Both the position numbers and the translations under genes were made by a program. From JANQRV01 sp964533785 (GTDB taxonomy: Bacteria; Bacteroidota; Bacteroidia; Chitinophagales; Saprospiraceae), in the NCBI GenBank assembly GCA_964533785.1, contig CAZHNG010000157.1, positions 1 through 14,939 on the forward strand: a DNA stretch of 14,939 bases. Reading direction: 5' to 3'. Shown piece after piece: positions 7,263 through 14,939 of this stretch (positions are counted from its first letter, which is position 1; the number at the start of each line of letters is the position of its first letter). The notes below the pieces were generated by a model, which was given only the letters and a program-made list of their open reading frames with translations, did no database searches and was not told the DNA's origin.

Positions 7263-7293
7263 AAAAAGCTAAGATCCTTAAGCATAGCTTTTT
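7263..7293. terminator. Probable bidirectional terminator hairpin
   Basis: AAAAAGCTA (7263-7271) pairs perfectly with TAGCTTTTT (7285-7293) around a 13-base loop, giving a stem followed by a T-run on either strand. It lies 92 bases after the amidotransferase stop and could end that transcript. An alternative stem, TAAGGATC (7247-7254) with GATCCTTA (7273-7280), cannot form at the same time. Confidence 0.4.
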
Positions 7294-7430
7294 ACTGGAA
7301 ATTCTTCTCGCTTAATTGAGCTTCAATAAAACTCCTGCCGCATTAAGTATTTCAATCCTAAGAGTATTAAAACATTATTCCGTATATTAGGATTCAATTC
7401 GAATAAAGTTTTAAATAAAATCGATATCAC

Positions 7431-8414
7431 ATGCAAAAGGTAGTAGTATTATTATGCATCCTTGGCTGCTTGAGTTACGACTTACAATCCCAGCACGTCG
7501 TTTGGCCGGCCGAAAGTGTTCAGGCATTAACCTCCGAATGGGAAGGAGTACGTACCCCCGATGGCCGGCCAAAAGTTTCCGATGAATTACTCGAGCGATT
7601 AAAAGCGCTTTCTATGGAAGAAATTTGGGGCTCGCTGCGCAGACATGGATACCACAATCAATTTGAAAACTTTTCCGGTATTAATGAAAATGGATGGGAG
7701 ATCATGCATCCGGAAGAAGTCATGACGGGCCGCGTTCTAACCGCCCAGTTTATGCCGTTGAGAAAAGATTTTGACCAATACATCCAGCAGCAAGCGGAAA
7801 AGGAGGGCACCAAAACACCGGTCACCAATTATGCGCCGATCATTAAGCTAATGGAAGGGGATGTCTACGTAGCGGATAGTTATGGGAAAATCGTGGAAGG
7901 TACCCTGATCGGTGATAATCTCGGAAATGCCATCTATAAAGCCAGCAAAAGAGGGGTGGTTTTTAACGGATCGGTTCGGGACGTTGAAGGGCTATCAGAG
8001 ATCGAAGGCTTCAATGCCTGGATCAGAGGTTCTGATCCTTCTGCGATCAAAGAAATGATGATCGCCAATATCAATGCTCCCATCCGGATCGGTCGGGTAA
8101 CGGTACTGCCGGGCGATGTTGTGCTTGCCAAAACCACCGGCGTGGCTTTTATCCCTCCTCACCTAGTCCAGGAAGTGGTCATCTCTGGCGAATTTACGGC
8201 TTTGCGCGATGAATTCAATCGCTACTGCATGGAAACCAACAAGTACGAATACGTCAACGAAGCTTTCGTCGTAGACGATGAAGTATTCGAAAGGGATTTT
8301 CAACAATGGCTGGATAAGCACCCCAATCTACCGATGCCGAAAGCCGAATTGGCGGATTTTATGGAAAAACGGGAGGCCAGGAGGAAAGCCCGGGAGGCGG
8401 ATCAGGGGAATTGA
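7431..8414 (+). CDS. Exported RraA-like protein (HMG/CHA aldolase fold)
   Basis: Protein of 327 aa with a Sec-type signal peptide (MQKVVVLLCILGCL..., cleavage near LQSQ, about residue 21). The core at about 135-255 is RraA-like: MEGDVYVAD (141-149), IGDNLGNAIYKASKRGVVFNG with GD at 161-162, then SVRD (Arg183/Asp184, the RD pair that binds substrate and metal in aldolase members), and VLPGDVVLAKTTGVAFIP (225-242). Aldolase-like RraA proteins usually carry acidic residues where this one has AKTTG, so catalysis may differ. It is longer than the usual 160-230 aa because of added N- and C-terminal segments (Lys/Arg/Glu-rich end). RraA itself inhibits cytoplasmic RNase E, which an exported protein cannot do, so the RNase-regulator name should not be transferred. 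The sulfatase 128 bases downstream suggests a joint catabolic role. Confidence 0.82.
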   Translation: MQKVVVLLCILGCLSYDLQSQHVVWPAESVQALTSEWEGVRTPDGRPKVSDELLERLKALSMEEIWGSLRRHGYHNQFENFSGINENGWEIMHPEEVMTGRVLTAQFMPLRKDFDQYIQQQAEKEGTKTPVTNYAPIIKLMEGDVYVADSYGKIVEGTLIGDNLGNAIYKASKRGVVFNGSVRDVEGLSEIEGFNAWIRGSDPSAIKEMMIANINAPIRIGRVTVLPGDVVLAKTTGVAFIPPHLVQEVVISGEFTALRDEFNRYCMETNKYEYVNEAFVVDDEVFERDFQQWLDKHPNLPMPKAELADFMEKREARRKAREADQGN

Positions 8415-8439
8415 TCAAGAAGTTGGATTTGAAGTTTTT

Positions 8440-8468
8440 GGATGGGGTTTGGTGGGGGGGATTGTTGG
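8440..8468 (+). other. G-rich tract in the RraA-sulfatase spacer
   Basis: The 128-bp spacer contains closely spaced G runs: GG (8440-8441), GGGG (8444-8447), GG (8451-8452) and a G7 homopolymer (8454-8460). On the mRNA this could form a two-tetrad quadruplex upstream of the sulfatase start, or simply be a low-complexity spacer. The frame into the sulfatase is open here from 8411, but the signal peptide begins at 8543. Confidence 0.3.
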
Positions 8469-8542
8469 TTTTGGAGAAAATAGGAAGGGAATTATCGGTT
8501 TTTAAAACGTTCAATATTAGCTACCATACACCCCCATTTATC

Positions 8543-10036
8543 ATGAAAAAATACCTACCCTGGCTCCTTTTTTCCCTGCAGCTCATTTGGAGTTGCTCCC
8601 TAAGCGAACAACGAGGTCATCCTAATATTTTACTCATCCTTACCGATGATCAGGGCTGGACTACCATCGGCGCTTACGGCGGAGAACTGGTCTCTACTCC
8701 CCATTTGGACCAACTGGCCGCTGAAGGGGTTCGTTTTACGAATGCTTACGTGACGTCGCAGTGTACGCCGACCCGGGCCTCATTACTGACGGGGCAATAT
8801 ACGGCGAGAAACGGGATGTGGCACGTCATCGGCTGGTACGGTTATCCCTGGGCTTATATGCGCGAGCTTCCTTTTCGGGAAAACCTGAGCCGGGATGCTT
8901 TTACTATCGCCAAAGGGCTACGCGCTGCCGGCTACCGAACCGGCATCGTCGGTAAATGGCACCTCACTACCAATGAAGATGGCAATTATAGGGGCTTGAA
9001 CCCGACTGCTGCCGACTATTACGGATTTGATTACGCGCCGCCGGTGCTGGACGAGGAAGAATTTGCAGCGGGGCGAGACCGCGGAGTAGCAACCTTGACG
9101 AAACAGGCAATCTCTTTTATGGAGCGGAATAAGGATCAGCCCTGGTTTTGTCTGTTGTCTCACCACATGATCCACGGTAAAGTAGTAGCTCCCGATTCGT
9201 TGGTCAATAAATATCGCCTGCAGGGGTACGGAGAGGAAGGTTTCAACCGGGCGGTTTACCTGGCGGGCCTGGAATTGATCGATTGGTCGGTCGGTACTTT
9301 GTTGGATTATTTGGCAGCCAGTGGCGAGTCCGGAGAGACCATGGTCGTTTTCATCAGTGATAATGGCGGTATTGATGAACGGCTGGCTTTCAGGTCCGTG
9401 ACTTATGATCATCCCGATAGCCTGCAACTACCCGTCGATATTCGGGAATACGATAATGCTCCTTTGCGGGCAGGAAAAGGTTCGGTGTACGAGGGCGGTG
9501 TTCGGGTGCCGATGATCATTAAGTGGCCGGGAAAAGCTAAGGCGGGTGTGGAGGTCAATACCCCCGTACATGTTATAGATCTGGCACCTACCTTCTTCGA
9601 AATGGCAGATACGGAGGTGTCGTCGACGCTTGATGGTAGTAGTCTTTTGCCCTTGTTGACCGGCCGGCGGACTACTGAACTAGCGGAAAGGCCGATTTTT
9701 CAATTTTACCCGTTTTATGACTTGCTTTGGGGACTAACACCCTGCGCAAGCATCCGAAAAGGCGATTATAAACTCATCGAATTCTACGGAGACCACGTAG
9801 ATGCCCAAAACCGGTACCGGATAGGATCTCGCATCGAACTTTATAACCTCAAAACCGATCTGGAAGAAACCCATAATCTGGCCGATAGCCTCCCTCACAT
9901 CACCCGGGCATTAAAACGAGAACTCGATGCCTGGCGGGATGATATGGGGCACGAAACTCCGAATCCCAATCCCCATTTTGATCCTTCCCGTGCTTTTGAG
10001 AGTACGAGGGATAAAAGTAATCGGAGGATGGAATAA
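8543..10036 (+). CDS. Type I sulfatase (formylglycine-dependent, arylsulfatase family), exported
   Basis: Alkaline-phosphatase-superfamily sulfatase of 497 aa. The ATG at 8543 starts a signal peptide, MKKYLPWLLFSLQLIWSCS, with Cys18 in a weak lipobox, so it may be a lipoprotein. An open frame reaching back to 8411 is not needed. The formylglycine motif is CTPTR (Cys74-Arg78) within QCTPTRASLLTGQ. Metal ligands are Asp35/Asp36 in LTDDQGW and Asp273/Asn274 in ISDNGG. Sulfate-binding residues are Lys138/His140 in GKWHL, His211 in HHMIHG and Lys312 in RAGKGSVYEGG. The enzyme hydrolyses a sulfate ester in the periplasm or at the surface. Cys74 must be converted to formylglycine by a maturase, which is not in this window. 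No SusC/SusD pair or glycoside hydrolase lies nearby, so the substrate class cannot be inferred. The set of active-site residues is complete. Confidence 0.93.
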   Translation: MKKYLPWLLFSLQLIWSCSLSEQRGHPNILLILTDDQGWTTIGAYGGELVSTPHLDQLAAEGVRFTNAYVTSQCTPTRASLLTGQYTARNGMWHVIGWYGYPWAYMRELPFRENLSRDAFTIAKGLRAAGYRTGIVGKWHLTTNEDGNYRGLNPTAADYYGFDYAPPVLDEEEFAAGRDRGVATLTKQAISFMERNKDQPWFCLLSHHMIHGKVVAPDSLVNKYRLQGYGEEGFNRAVYLAGLELIDWSVGTLLDYLAASGESGETMVVFISDNGGIDERLAFRSVTYDHPDSLQLPVDIREYDNAPLRAGKGSVYEGGVRVPMIIKWPGKAKAGVEVNTPVHVIDLAPTFFEMADTEVSSTLDGSSLLPLLTGRRTTELAERPIFQFYPFYDLLWGLTPCASIRKGDYKLIEFYGDHVDAQNRYRIGSRIELYNLKTDLEETHNLADSLPHITRALKRELDAWRDDMGHETPNPNPHFDPSRAFESTRDKSNRRME

Positions 10037-10061
10037 CAATCGATTCGAACTTCCCAATCTT

Positions 10062-10122
10062 TCACCACCAGGAAGGCAAAGATGGCCGTAAAACGGTACA
10101 TCTTTGTCTTCTTTTGTGGTGA
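10062..10122. repeat. Long hairpin repeat after the sulfatase, copy 2 of the TTCACCACC family
   Basis: A 61-nt near-perfect palindrome begins 25 bases after the sulfatase stop. CACCAC (10063-10068) pairs with GTGGTG (10116-10121). An inner arm from 10070 to 10089 pairs with 10093-10113 through a few G-T pairs and one bulge, around an AAA loop. It shares TTCACCACC with the element at 7227. Lying between the sulfatase and the oppositely oriented gene ending at 10205, it may also serve as a shared terminator, though it lacks a T-tract. Confidence 0.6.
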
Positions 10123-10204
10123 TTCCATTAACTGAAATATTACTTGGGCGCAATGCCCGTTTGTTTCTATTCTTTAAAGAATTTAAGTGTTTAACATCAA
10201 GTAA

Positions 10205-10945
10205 TTAGAGGCCAAAACCAGCCGTTAGCTTGAAGAAGGAGTCGTTTCCGTCGACTAAATCCGTACCAAAAGAAAAACGGGCATACGGGCCACCTCCGGG
10301 TTTAGTGAACTGCAGGTATGGCCCAAGCCACTGGTAAACATCAGTTGATTCTTCTACTTCAGATCCACCGGAATTAGTGAGTTGCTCGTAGTGACCACCG
10401 AAAGAAAACGAAGGAGAAACCTTATAGCCTCCATTGATCCAGTAATGCAAATAGGACAGCGTCGTACCGCTGGTCGAGGCTTCGTCACGGGCCGGTGCGT
10501 AAAAACCAGCATAAATTTGTCCTTCTGTTTTTTCTTTATCCAGCCCGATCGTCACGTTAGGCACAATACCATCAAAAAGGACGGCAGGGCCTTCCGTTCC
10601 GGATGACAGTAAGTTGCCACCTAAAATACCAAGCTACGGATTAATGCTAAGGCCGTCGGCAACTGCGAGGTTAACGCCTACGCCAAATTCCGTCCAGTTA
10701 CCCCAGGCACCACCAGTGCCGCCTGACCAAAATATACCGTAGAAGGTGAAATCGACATTATCGCTAACGCTGTATCCCCCCTGAAAAAAGGGATAAAAAC
10801 CGAAAAACTGATCGGAATTCAAACTCACGTCAAAGCTGAATTTGTCCATATCTTCGGTTTGGGCGTCCACAGCGTTGCTGAAACCCAAAATCAAAAGTGT
10901 ACACACACAAAGGTCCCTTACTCTAGTAAGCACAGAGTTCTTCAT
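10205..10945 (-). pseudogene. Outer-membrane beta-barrel protein gene interrupted by an in-frame TAG
   Basis: Reading from ATG 10945, the gene encodes a signal peptide (MKNSVLTRVRDLCVCTLLIL..., cleavage near VDAQ). Barrel-like strands follow, with FSFDVSLNSDQFFGFYPFFQ and FTFYGIFWSGGTGGAWGNW. Codon 104 (10636-10634) is TAG. Translation continues in the same frame without any shift: LGILGGNLLSSGTEGPAVLF, then YLHYWINGGYKVSPSFSFGG, ending FFKLTAGFGL at 10205. The whole would be about 246 codons, and both halves read as one family, so one substitution broke it. CAG (Gln) to TAG by a C-to-T change is the simplest origin. It may be a true pseudogene, a consensus error, or suppressed. I recognise the type (small Gly/aromatic-rich barrel) but not a named function. 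Confidence 0.75.
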
Positions 10946-11253
10946 AATTTTAAAATAATTTAGATGTAATTAAGAGATAATCACTTAATCTGGCTTAATT
11001 AATTGGACTAGATCTGGTTAGATCATACTAATCGAGAAGTTGTGATGTAGCTATTTGGAAAAGTATACTTGAGTGAAAGATTGGCTATAAATAGTATACT
11101 GATATCAGCGTAAATGATAAAAAGAGTTGTTGTAATTAATATTAAAGTCGTGATTAAAACTGTAAAATGGATACAAACTTTGTCATTAATTTGTCATAAT
11201 AGATGATGTGTAAGAATGGAAAAAGTAAATAATGACAACCCTATACCAAGAGA
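10946..11253. other. AT-rich intergenic stretch
   Basis: No gene was found. The part next to 10945 should hold the promoter of the interrupted barrel gene. Short repeats are present: ATCTGG twice near 10988 and 11013, AGTATAC twice near 11063 and 11095, and two TTTGTCAT octamers starting at 11179 and 11190, 11 bases apart. None matches a regulator site I can name. Confidence 0.35.
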
Positions 11254-12005
11254 TCAAACATTCAATCCCCCGCAAACACTGATTACTTGCCCCGAAACAT
11301 AACTAGCGAGATCCGATCCCAAAAAAGTACAGACATCTGCGATCTCCTCAGCTTGTCCCAATCTTTTCAAGGGAATACTATTCAAGTAAAACTCCTTCGT
11401 TTTTTCGTCCAGGTGATCCGTCATATCCGTTTCAATGAAACCGGGAGCAACCACATTGCTGCGAATATTGCGGGATCCCACTTCTTTAGCGACNNNNNNN
11501 NNNTGGAAAAGCCGATGATACCCGCTTTGGAGGCCGCATAGTTGGCCTGGCCGGCATTACCGGTAACCCCCACCACCGAACTCATGTGAATGATAGAGCC
11601 GCTCCGGTTTTTCATCATCGGGCGTAGGGCGTGTTTGGTAAGGTTGAAAACCGACTTGAGGTTGGTCTGGATGACCTGGTCCCATTGTTCTTCTTTCATG
11701 CGCAAGAGGAGGGTGTCGCGGGTTATTCCGGCGTTATTGATGAGGACATCGATTTTGCCAAAAGCTTCCAGCGTTGTTTTGACCAGTGTTTCTGCTTGAG
11801 CAAAGTCGCCGGCATCTGATTTTACGGCAAGTGCATCCGTGCCCATTGCTTTCAATTCTGCTTCTATGGCCTTGGCTTTTTCTTCGGAAGAGAGGAAAGT
11901 GAAGACCACCTTAGCACCGTGTTCCGCGTATTTTTTGGCGATGGCCGCTCCTATCCCGCGGGAACCGCCGGTAACGATGGCTACTTTATCTTGTAATAAT
12001 TTCAT
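11254..12005 (-). CDS. fabG: 3-oxoacyl-[acyl-carrier-protein] reductase FabG, split by an assembly gap
   Basis: Short-chain dehydrogenase/reductase that reduces 3-oxoacyl-ACP with NADPH in fatty-acid elongation, cytoplasmic. The ATG at 12005 gives MKLLQDKVAIVTGG, the usual FabG start. Visible landmarks are the nucleotide-binding TGGSRGIG (12-19), NNAG (90-93), the structural Asn in QTNLKS (Asn115) and the catalytic set Ser143, Tyr156, Lys160 in the YAASK context. After the Ns the frame resumes with VAKEVGSRNIRSNVVAPGFI, ETDMTDHL and the C-terminal SGQVISVCGGLNV. The 10 Ns (11494-11503) break the frame only because their number is arbitrary: 502 coding bases precede and 240 follow, so the gap must be 2 modulo 3. 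Five bases would give GFS-K-S-VAKE and 248 aa, a normal FabG length. The gene is therefore probably intact. It lies 152 bases downstream of uvrA on the same strand. Confidence 0.93.
11494..11503. other. Assembly gap (10 Ns) inside fabG
   Basis: Ten undetermined bases. The flanking FabG reading frame requires a gap length of 2 modulo 3, and the conserved GF(S/T)KS(V/L)AKE motif points to 5 bases. The N-run is therefore a placeholder and not a measured length. Confidence 0.9.
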
Positions 12006-12157
12006 GTTTATCGAGATTTTGAAGGCTTTTGCAAAATGGGTGAACTTGCTTTCTTTTGATGTGAGGTTGGTATTGAAAGCGCTAAGGTAAAAAGTATTTG
12101 GTAAATTTAGATGCTTGACTAGTTTAGTCGGTATCCCCAAATAATATGGTTCCGTTT

Positions 12158-14939
12158 CTATTTGGCATTCAGTTTTTCCGCCAAAAACTGCCCGGTATAG
12201 GATCGTTTCTCCTTTAACATATCTTCCGGGATGCCCTGAAAAATAAGGTAGCCGCCGTTTTTTCCCCCTTCCGGGCCCAGATCGATGACCCAATCGGCCG
12301 ATTTGATGACTTCCATATTGTGTTCTACGACAACGACGGTATGCCCGCGATCTACCAGCGCATTCAGCGCATCGAGCAACTTGCGGATATCGTGGAAATG
12401 CAGGCCGGTAGTAGGTTCGTCAAAAATGAAAAGAATTTTCTCGGTAGACCGCTCTTTGCTTAGGAAAAAGGCCAGTTTCACCCGCTGCGCTTCACCGCCG
12501 GATAAAGTACTCGAAGATTGACCCAATTTGATGTAGCCCAACCCTACATCTGCCAGAGGTTGCAGTTTGGAACAGACATCTTTGGCATCAGCAAAAAAAT
12601 CAATAGCTTCTTCTACACTCAGGTTGAGAATGTCGTCGATGTTCTTTCCATTGTATTCAACATCCAGTACTTCCGATTTAAAGCGTTTTCCTTTGCATTC
12701 TTCGCATTCTAAGCGTATATCGGCGAGGAACTGCATCTCGATGATCTGCTCCCCTTCTCCTTTACAAGTGTCGCAACGGCCGCCATCAACATTGAAAGAA
12801 AAATGCCGGGGCTGGAAGCCTCTTATCTTAGATAATTGCTGATTACTCATCAGGTTGCGGATGGCGTCGTAGGCTTTAACGTAGGTGACTGGATTAGAGC
12901 GGGAAGATTTGCCAATAGGATTTTGGTTGATCATCTCAAGTTTGGTAATTTCATTGAGGTCGCCACGCAGTGCTTTGTGTAAACCAGGGGGGTGGCTGTA
13001 ATTTTCCCCAAGGTGTTTGAGTAGGGCAGGGTAGAGGATCTTCTTTACCAAGGTTGTCTTTCCTGAGCCGGAGACACCGCTGACCACCGTTAACGCAGCA
13101 ACAGGCACCTTCACATCAATGTCTTTGAGGTTATGTTGCTTGGCACCAATGATCTCGATGAATTGCTTGGTTTTTCTGCGGTTGATCGGCACCGGAATTT
13201 CCATAGTGCCGTTCATGTATTTGGTGGTTAAGCTGTCGGCAGCTTTTGAATAGATGGATTCGAATGGACCGGCAAAAACGATCTCTCCGCCGTGGATACC
13301 CGCCTGCGGACCAACATCCACCAGGTAATCGGCATTTTTGATCACGTCTTCTTCGTGTTCCACTACGATCACCGTGTTTCCCAGGTCACGCAAGGATTTG
13401 AGTACGGTAACCAACCGATTGGTATCTCTGGGGTGTAGCCCCACGCTGGGTTCGTCCAGGATATACATCGAACTGGTGAGGTTACTGCCGAGTGTACGGG
13501 TAAGGTTGATCCGTTGGGTTTCTCCACCGCTTAGAGAACTGGAAAGGCGGGAAAGAGTCAGGTAATTTAATCCTACTTCACACATAAATTGCAACCGGTT
13601 TTTGATTTCTAACAACAACCGCCGGGCAATTTTGGCATCAAAATCGCTTAATTTCAGGTTGTTGAAAAAGTCCAGTAGTTCATCCACCGGCATGAATATC
13701 AACTCTGAAATATGGCGGCCATTGATCTTTACGTAGGAGGCCTCCTTGCGCAGACGGCCGCCTTCGCAGGTAGGGCAAACGGTTTTTCCCCGGTAGCGGG
13801 CCAGCATAACCCGGTTCTGTATTTTGTAGTTTTTCGCTTCGATCTCCGCAAAAAAATCATCGATACCCTCGACAAATTCATTGCCTTTCCACAGGATCTT
13901 TTGTTGGGGACTATTGAGATCCTGGTAGGGCTTATGCACCGGAAAATCAAATTTATGGGCCTGTTCCAGAAAGTGATCCAGCCAACGACCGTATTTTTCA
14001 CCGCGCCAGCAGGCAACGGCACCCTCGTACACAGATTTGGATTGGTCGGGAATGACCTTATTTTGATCAATGCCCATTACCCGGCTGAATCCTTCGCAGG
14101 TGGGGCATGCTCCGTAAGGATTGTTGAAGTTGAAGAGTTGCGGATCCGGTTCGAGGAAAGCTATACCGTCCAGCTCAAAACGATTGTTGAAATAAGCTTC
14201 CTCCTTTTCCATTATCTCCACATAACATTCTCCCCAACTTTCGTAAAAGCAGGTATTGACGGAATCCGCAATGCGGTTTTTGTTTTCTTCATCTTTCGGT
14301 TTTACCACAAAACGGTCGATCAAGATCCGGATATCCTTTTTTCCGAGCTGACCGATCTTTTTCTTTAGGATTTTTTTGCCGCTCTTGAGGTAGTCTTCGA
14401 CATCTTGCAGTGTTTTGTCTACTTGTATGCGGGTATAACCTTTTTGTAAGAGCAGGCTGAGCTCCTGTTCCAGTGTTCGCTCCGTATATTTTTGTTGAAT
14501 GGGGATGAATAACTGGATCTTGGTCCCTTCCTTGAATTGATGGATGTAATCCGTAACGTCGGAAACCTGGTGTCTTTTTACTTCATTACCGGAAATGGGG
14601 GAGTAGGTTTTACCGATGCGAGCGTACAGCAAACGCAGGAAATCGTACACTTCGGTTAAGGTGCCCACGGTAGAGCGGGCATTGCGGGTACTTACCTTTT
14701 GTTCTATGGCGATAGCCGGACAAATTCCTTTGATGTAATCCACCTCCGGCTTTTTCATGCGCATCAGGAATTGCCGGGCGTAGGAAGATAGACTTTCAAC
14801 GTACCGGCGCTGCCCTTCTGCGTAGAGGGTATCCATGGTAAGGGAAGATTTGCCGGAGCCGGAAACGCCCGTGACAACCACCAAGTGATTTTTGGGGATG
14901 GTGAGATCTACATTTTTTAGGTTGTTGCTTCGTGCCCCC
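12158..14939 (-). CDS. uvrA: Excinuclease ABC subunit A, UvrA (5' end outside the window)
   Basis: DNA-damage recognition ATPase of nucleotide excision repair, acting with UvrB and UvrC. About 926 residues are present. The visible N-terminus GARSNNLKNVDLTIPKNHL lacks only about ten residues of the usual start, which lies beyond the right edge. Counting from the Leu codon at 14884 (then VVVTG), the first Walker A GVSGSGKSS is at 6-14. Zinc-binding Cys pairs are at 260/263 and 370/373, followed by signature LSGGETQR (451-458) and Walker B ILDEPSVGLH (475-484). The second half has Walker A GVSGSGKTT (603-611), the zinc finger CDTC (704-707) with CEEC (727-730), signature LSGGEAQR (794-801) and Walker B FIFDEPTTGLH (819-829). 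All ATPase and zinc residues are intact, and length is typical. The stop TAG is at 12160-12158. A paralogue elsewhere in the genome is possible. Confidence 0.97.
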   Translation of the reverse strand, partial: GARSNNLKNVDLTIPKNHLVVVTGVSGSGKSSLTMDTLYAEGQRRYVESLSSYARQFLMRMKKPEVDYIKGICPAIAIEQKVSTRNARSTVGTLTEVYDFLRLLYARIGKTYSPISGNEVKRHQVSDVTDYIHQFKEGTKIQLFIPIQQKYTERTLEQELSLLLQKGYTRIQVDKTLQDVEDYLKSGKKILKKKIGQLGKKDIRILIDRFVVKPKDEENKNRIADSVNTCFYESWGECYVEIMEKEEAYFNNRFELDGIAFLEPDPQLFNFNNPYGACPTCEGFSRVMGIDQNKVIPDQSKSVYEGAVACWRGEKYGRWLDHFLEQAHKFDFPVHKPYQDLNSPQQKILWKGNEFVEGIDDFFAEIEAKNYKIQNRVMLARYRGKTVCPTCEGGRLRKEASYVKINGRHISELIFMPVDELLDFFNNLKLSDFDAKIARRLLLEIKNRLQFMCEVGLNYLTLSRLSSSLSGGETQRINLTRTLGSNLTSSMYILDEPSVGLHPRDTNRLVTVLKSLRDLGNTVIVVEHEEDVIKNADYLVDVGPQAGIHGGEIVFAGPFESIYSKAADSLTTKYMNGTMEIPVPINRRKTKQFIEIIGAKQHNLKDIDVKVPVAALTVVSGVSGSGKTTLVKKILYPALLKHLGENYSHPPGLHKALRGDLNEITKLEMINQNPIGKSSRSNPVTYVKAYDAIRNLMSNQQLSKIRGFQPRHFSFNVDGGRCDTCKGEGEQIIEMQFLADIRLECEECKGKRFKSEVLDVEYNGKNIDDILNLSVEEAIDFFADAKDVCSKLQPLADVGLGYIKLGQSSSTLSGGEAQRVKLAFFLSKERSTEKILFIFDEPTTGLHFHDIRKLLDALNALVDRGHTVVVVEHNMEVIKSADWVIDLGPEGGKNGGYLIFQGIPEDMLKEKRSYTGQFLAEKLNAK

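Noticed and set aside
8411..8542. Upstream TTG start adding 44 residues to the sulfatase
   Set aside because: It would bury the signal peptide that begins at ATG 8543; the region is a G-rich spacer.
8918..9427. 169-codon minus-strand frame inside the sulfatase
   Set aside because: Shadow of a gene with complete active-site motifs on the other strand; no recognisable content.
12006..12293. N-terminal extension of FabG reaching into uvrA
   Set aside because: FabG starts at ATG 12005 with its usual sequence; the extension reads antisense-frame uvrA codons and the intergenic spacer.
13712..14368. 218-codon plus-strand frame inside uvrA
   Set aside because: Shadow frame opposite a fully conserved UvrA sequence with all motifs.

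Overview
The window looks like a piece of a Bacteroidota chromosome, most likely Saprospiraceae or a near relative. This is inferred from the protein families: a Y_Y_Y-type sensor kinase, two Bacteroidota-style outer-membrane beta-barrels, a signal-peptide-bearing RraA-like protein beside a sulfatase, and genes without clear Shine-Dalgarno sequences. A run of 10 Ns (11494-11503) shows it comes from a draft or metagenome assembly. No tRNA, rRNA, CRISPR array, transposase or integrase was seen.

Left part (250-4939, + strand): five closely spaced genes that read as one transcription unit. They are a NarL-type sensor histidine kinase with a small periplasmic Y_Y_Y domain, its LuxR-family response regulator, an exported papain-like cysteine protease with a large unrecognised C-terminal half, a 193-aa protein of unknown function with a Gly-rich tail, and a seven-helix membrane protein. 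This two-component/secreted-protease/7TM cluster is the best candidate in the window for a little-described system. Its function cannot be read from the sequence.

Middle (4940-10036, + strand): a 619-bp non-coding stretch with nested inverted repeats and a possible decayed minus-strand gene, then an outer-membrane beta-barrel protein, a class II glutamine amidotransferase (YafJ/EgtC type), an exported RraA-like protein, and a type I sulfatase with an intact CTPTR formylglycine motif. The RraA-like protein and sulfatase are adjacent and probably belong to extracytoplasmic catabolism of a sulfated substrate (inference). Two degenerate copies of a CACCACC... intergenic repeat lie just after the amidotransferase and the sulfatase; the second folds into a near-perfect 61-nt hairpin.

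Right part (10205-14939, - strand): a beta-barrel gene interrupted by one in-frame TAG, then fabG (3-oxoacyl-ACP reductase) split by the assembly gap, then uvrA (excinuclease ABC subunit A), which runs off the right edge and lacks about its first ten codons. The N-run has the wrong length modulo 3. Placing 5 bases there instead of 10 restores a 248-aa FabG, so the apparent frameshift is an assembly artefact.
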